Below are positions 62,790 to 64,000 of a stretch of 64,000 nt of DNA, piece after piece. Numbering within the stretch: position 1 is the first letter of the stretch; each line of letters begins with the position of its first letter. The DNA lies in contig JADJVW010000001.1 of NCBI GenBank assembly GCA_016710365.1, positions 434,001-498,000 on the forward strand. The letters run 5' to 3'. Under the pieces are notes generated by a model, which had not been told where the DNA came from, made no database searches, and was given only the letters and a program-made list of their open reading frames with translations. The stretch is from Candidatus Caldilinea saccharophila (GTDB taxonomy: Bacteria; Chloroflexota; Anaerolineae; Caldilineales; Caldilineaceae). A program made the translations under genes and the position numbers.

Positions 62790-63999
62790 TTACCAGTAGC
62801 TGGCGCCAAAGACCCGCTCCAGCAGGCTGGCGCGCTCCTGCCGCGATGTCCAACGCGGCTGGCCGTAATCGTACAAAAAGCGTGGTCAAAATCTGCGTGC
62901 TGATATGACGCCCATTGTAGATGGTGTGCTTGACGATCATCCCCTCGCGCGTCGTCTGCCCCCACATCTGGTCGAAATAGAGATTGCCCAGCCCGTAGAG
63001 CACCAGCTTGCCGTCGGTGAACTCCATCCCCTGCGGCACATGACTCTGCACTCCGGTGACAATATCGGCGCCCGCCCGCACCAGCGCATTGAAATCCAGC
63101 CGCTGATCCGCCAGCGGCTGCGGGTCGTAGCTCTCCTGGTATTGCAGCTCCACCATCACCGCGTCGGCCAGATCTTTCTCTTTGATGGAGCGGATCGTTG
63201 CGGACAGAACATTCAGATCGAAAGGCGCCGCGCCCGGCAGCGCATCCGTAGCCCACGCCATTTTCAGGCCATAGCTGTTGGCGCCCAGAAAGGCGAGTCG
63301 GTTGCCGTTATGTTCGATAATGAGAGGCTTGAACGCCTCCTCCAAGTTTTTACCGCCACCGTAATAGGGCAATTTCCACGCGTCATACATTTCCAGCGAC
63401 AACATAGCATTCTGACGACCAAAATCGTTCTGATGGTTCCCCGTCATGCCGATGATGTCTACACCGGAGGCCGTCAACGTCTCGATATAGTCGGGTTTGC
63501 TACAAAAGTTGAAGTTATCCGGGTCGGTGTTGGCGACGCACTCTTCGACAAAAGGCACCTCGTTGCTGATGTGCGTGATGTCGGCGCTGGCGAGTTCGGG
63601 GCCGACCACGTCCGCGGGCCACGCCGGGCCAAACCGATCCATCTGCGCGGCCGTCATCCGGCACATGGCCGTGACGCCCGTCATCGCCAGCACGGTCAGG
63701 CGCGCCGGATCCCGGTTGCCCGGCGGGAGCGCCTGTAAAAAGCGTTGGACGCGCGCCGCTTCGTCAGCGTCCGTGGGATCAAGATGCGCGTAGACGGTCG
63801 CTATCAATGGATAGACGGTCGGGTCAAAATGGGCGCCATTGTCCACCGGATTCTGCCCGTCGATGGCGAACACAACGAGGCGCGGTTCGAGCTGATCGAA
63901 GGGCACAATTGCAAGCGTCGTATGATCCTGCCAGGCAGCGTCGATGACTTCAGCCATTTCGGCAAAGCCAACGACGGCCGGCGACGGCTTCCCCAACAC
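62790..63999 (-). CDS. CapA-like metallophosphatase family protein (5' truncated at window edge, frameshifted near the end)
   Basis: The window edge cuts the N-terminus. The CapA fold is seen in 'LTVLAMTGVTAMCRMTAAQM', 'ADITHISNEVPFVEECV', 'IGMTGNHQNDFGRQNAMLSL' (GNH metal site) and 'RAGADIVTGVQSHVPQGMEF' with 'LVLYGLGNLYFDQMW'. Members of the poly-gamma-glutamate CapA family work on envelope polymers. Near 62878 a run of T's appears one base short: adding a T gives 'LYDYGQPRWTSRQERASLLE' and the end 'RVFGASYW' at 62790; the uncorrected frame stops at 62776 after an Ala/Arg/Gly-rich tail. Confidence 0.85.
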
Positions 64000-64000
64000 C

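Overview
The window looks like a GC-rich chromosomal segment from a filamentous-type Chloroflexota bacterium, possibly Caldilineae/Anaerolineae. This placement is inference. It rests on a class II HMG-CoA reductase paired with an archaeal-type HMG-CoA synthase, very long exported subtilases, a giant NdvB-like cyclic glucan synthase, PT-rich anchored proteins, and simple-sequence and GCGTAA-type dispersed repeats. There is no rRNA, CRISPR array, prophage or transposase in the window.

Layout. 1-1.4 kb: lipid kinase end and PAP2 phosphatase. 1.6-3.2 kb: a DNA methyltransferase fused to an Mrr-like nuclease domain. 3.5-8.7 kb: envelope and stress genes (YtxH-like protein, decayed DUF3494 gene, FtsH, a Lys-rich 41-residue protein, a tandem universal stress protein). 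8.6-16.3 kb: a broken NdvB/GH94 gene with its catalytic barrel deleted, then a receiver protein. 17-23.3 kb: a leftward peptide ABC transporter operon. 23.6-24.8 kb: RNase P RNA followed by six tRNA genes, then strong hairpins and a tiny independent transcription unit. 25-28 kb: frameshifted mgtE, a small ORF with an attenuator-like leader, and an aldo/keto reductase. 28.2-37 kb: two copies of a module in which a small lipoprotein gene faces a large secreted subtilase across a perfect palindrome. 37.3-41 kb: methyltransferase, rhodanese, ABC exporter. 41.0-41.9 kb: a GrdB-family gene with an in-frame UGA that looks like selenocysteine. 42-48.3 kb: three antiporter-like membrane genes and then two mevalonate pathway genes. 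48.4-55.2 kb: a less GC-rich metabolic island (phosphodiesterase, DUF362, P450, glycosyltransferase, B12 radical SAM). 55.3-64 kb: mfd, pth, an anchored protein, a DsbB-cytochrome c fusion with its DsbA-like partner, and a CapA-like protein.

At least seven otherwise convincing genes are split by single-base shifts, most of them at short homopolymers (ndvB-like, mgtE, HMG-CoA reductase, DUF362, mfd twice, capA-like). This pattern fits uncorrected long-read indels better than real gene death, so these genes should be read as probably intact. The NdvB barrel deletion, the DUF3494 remnant and the UGA codon are not explained by indels.

Most interesting: the putative UxxC selenoprotein with a SECIS-like hairpin, the duplicated lipoprotein/subtilase module, the DsbB-cytochrome c fusion, the antiporter-only operon, and the small promoter-SD-19 codon ORF-hairpin unit beside the tRNA cluster.
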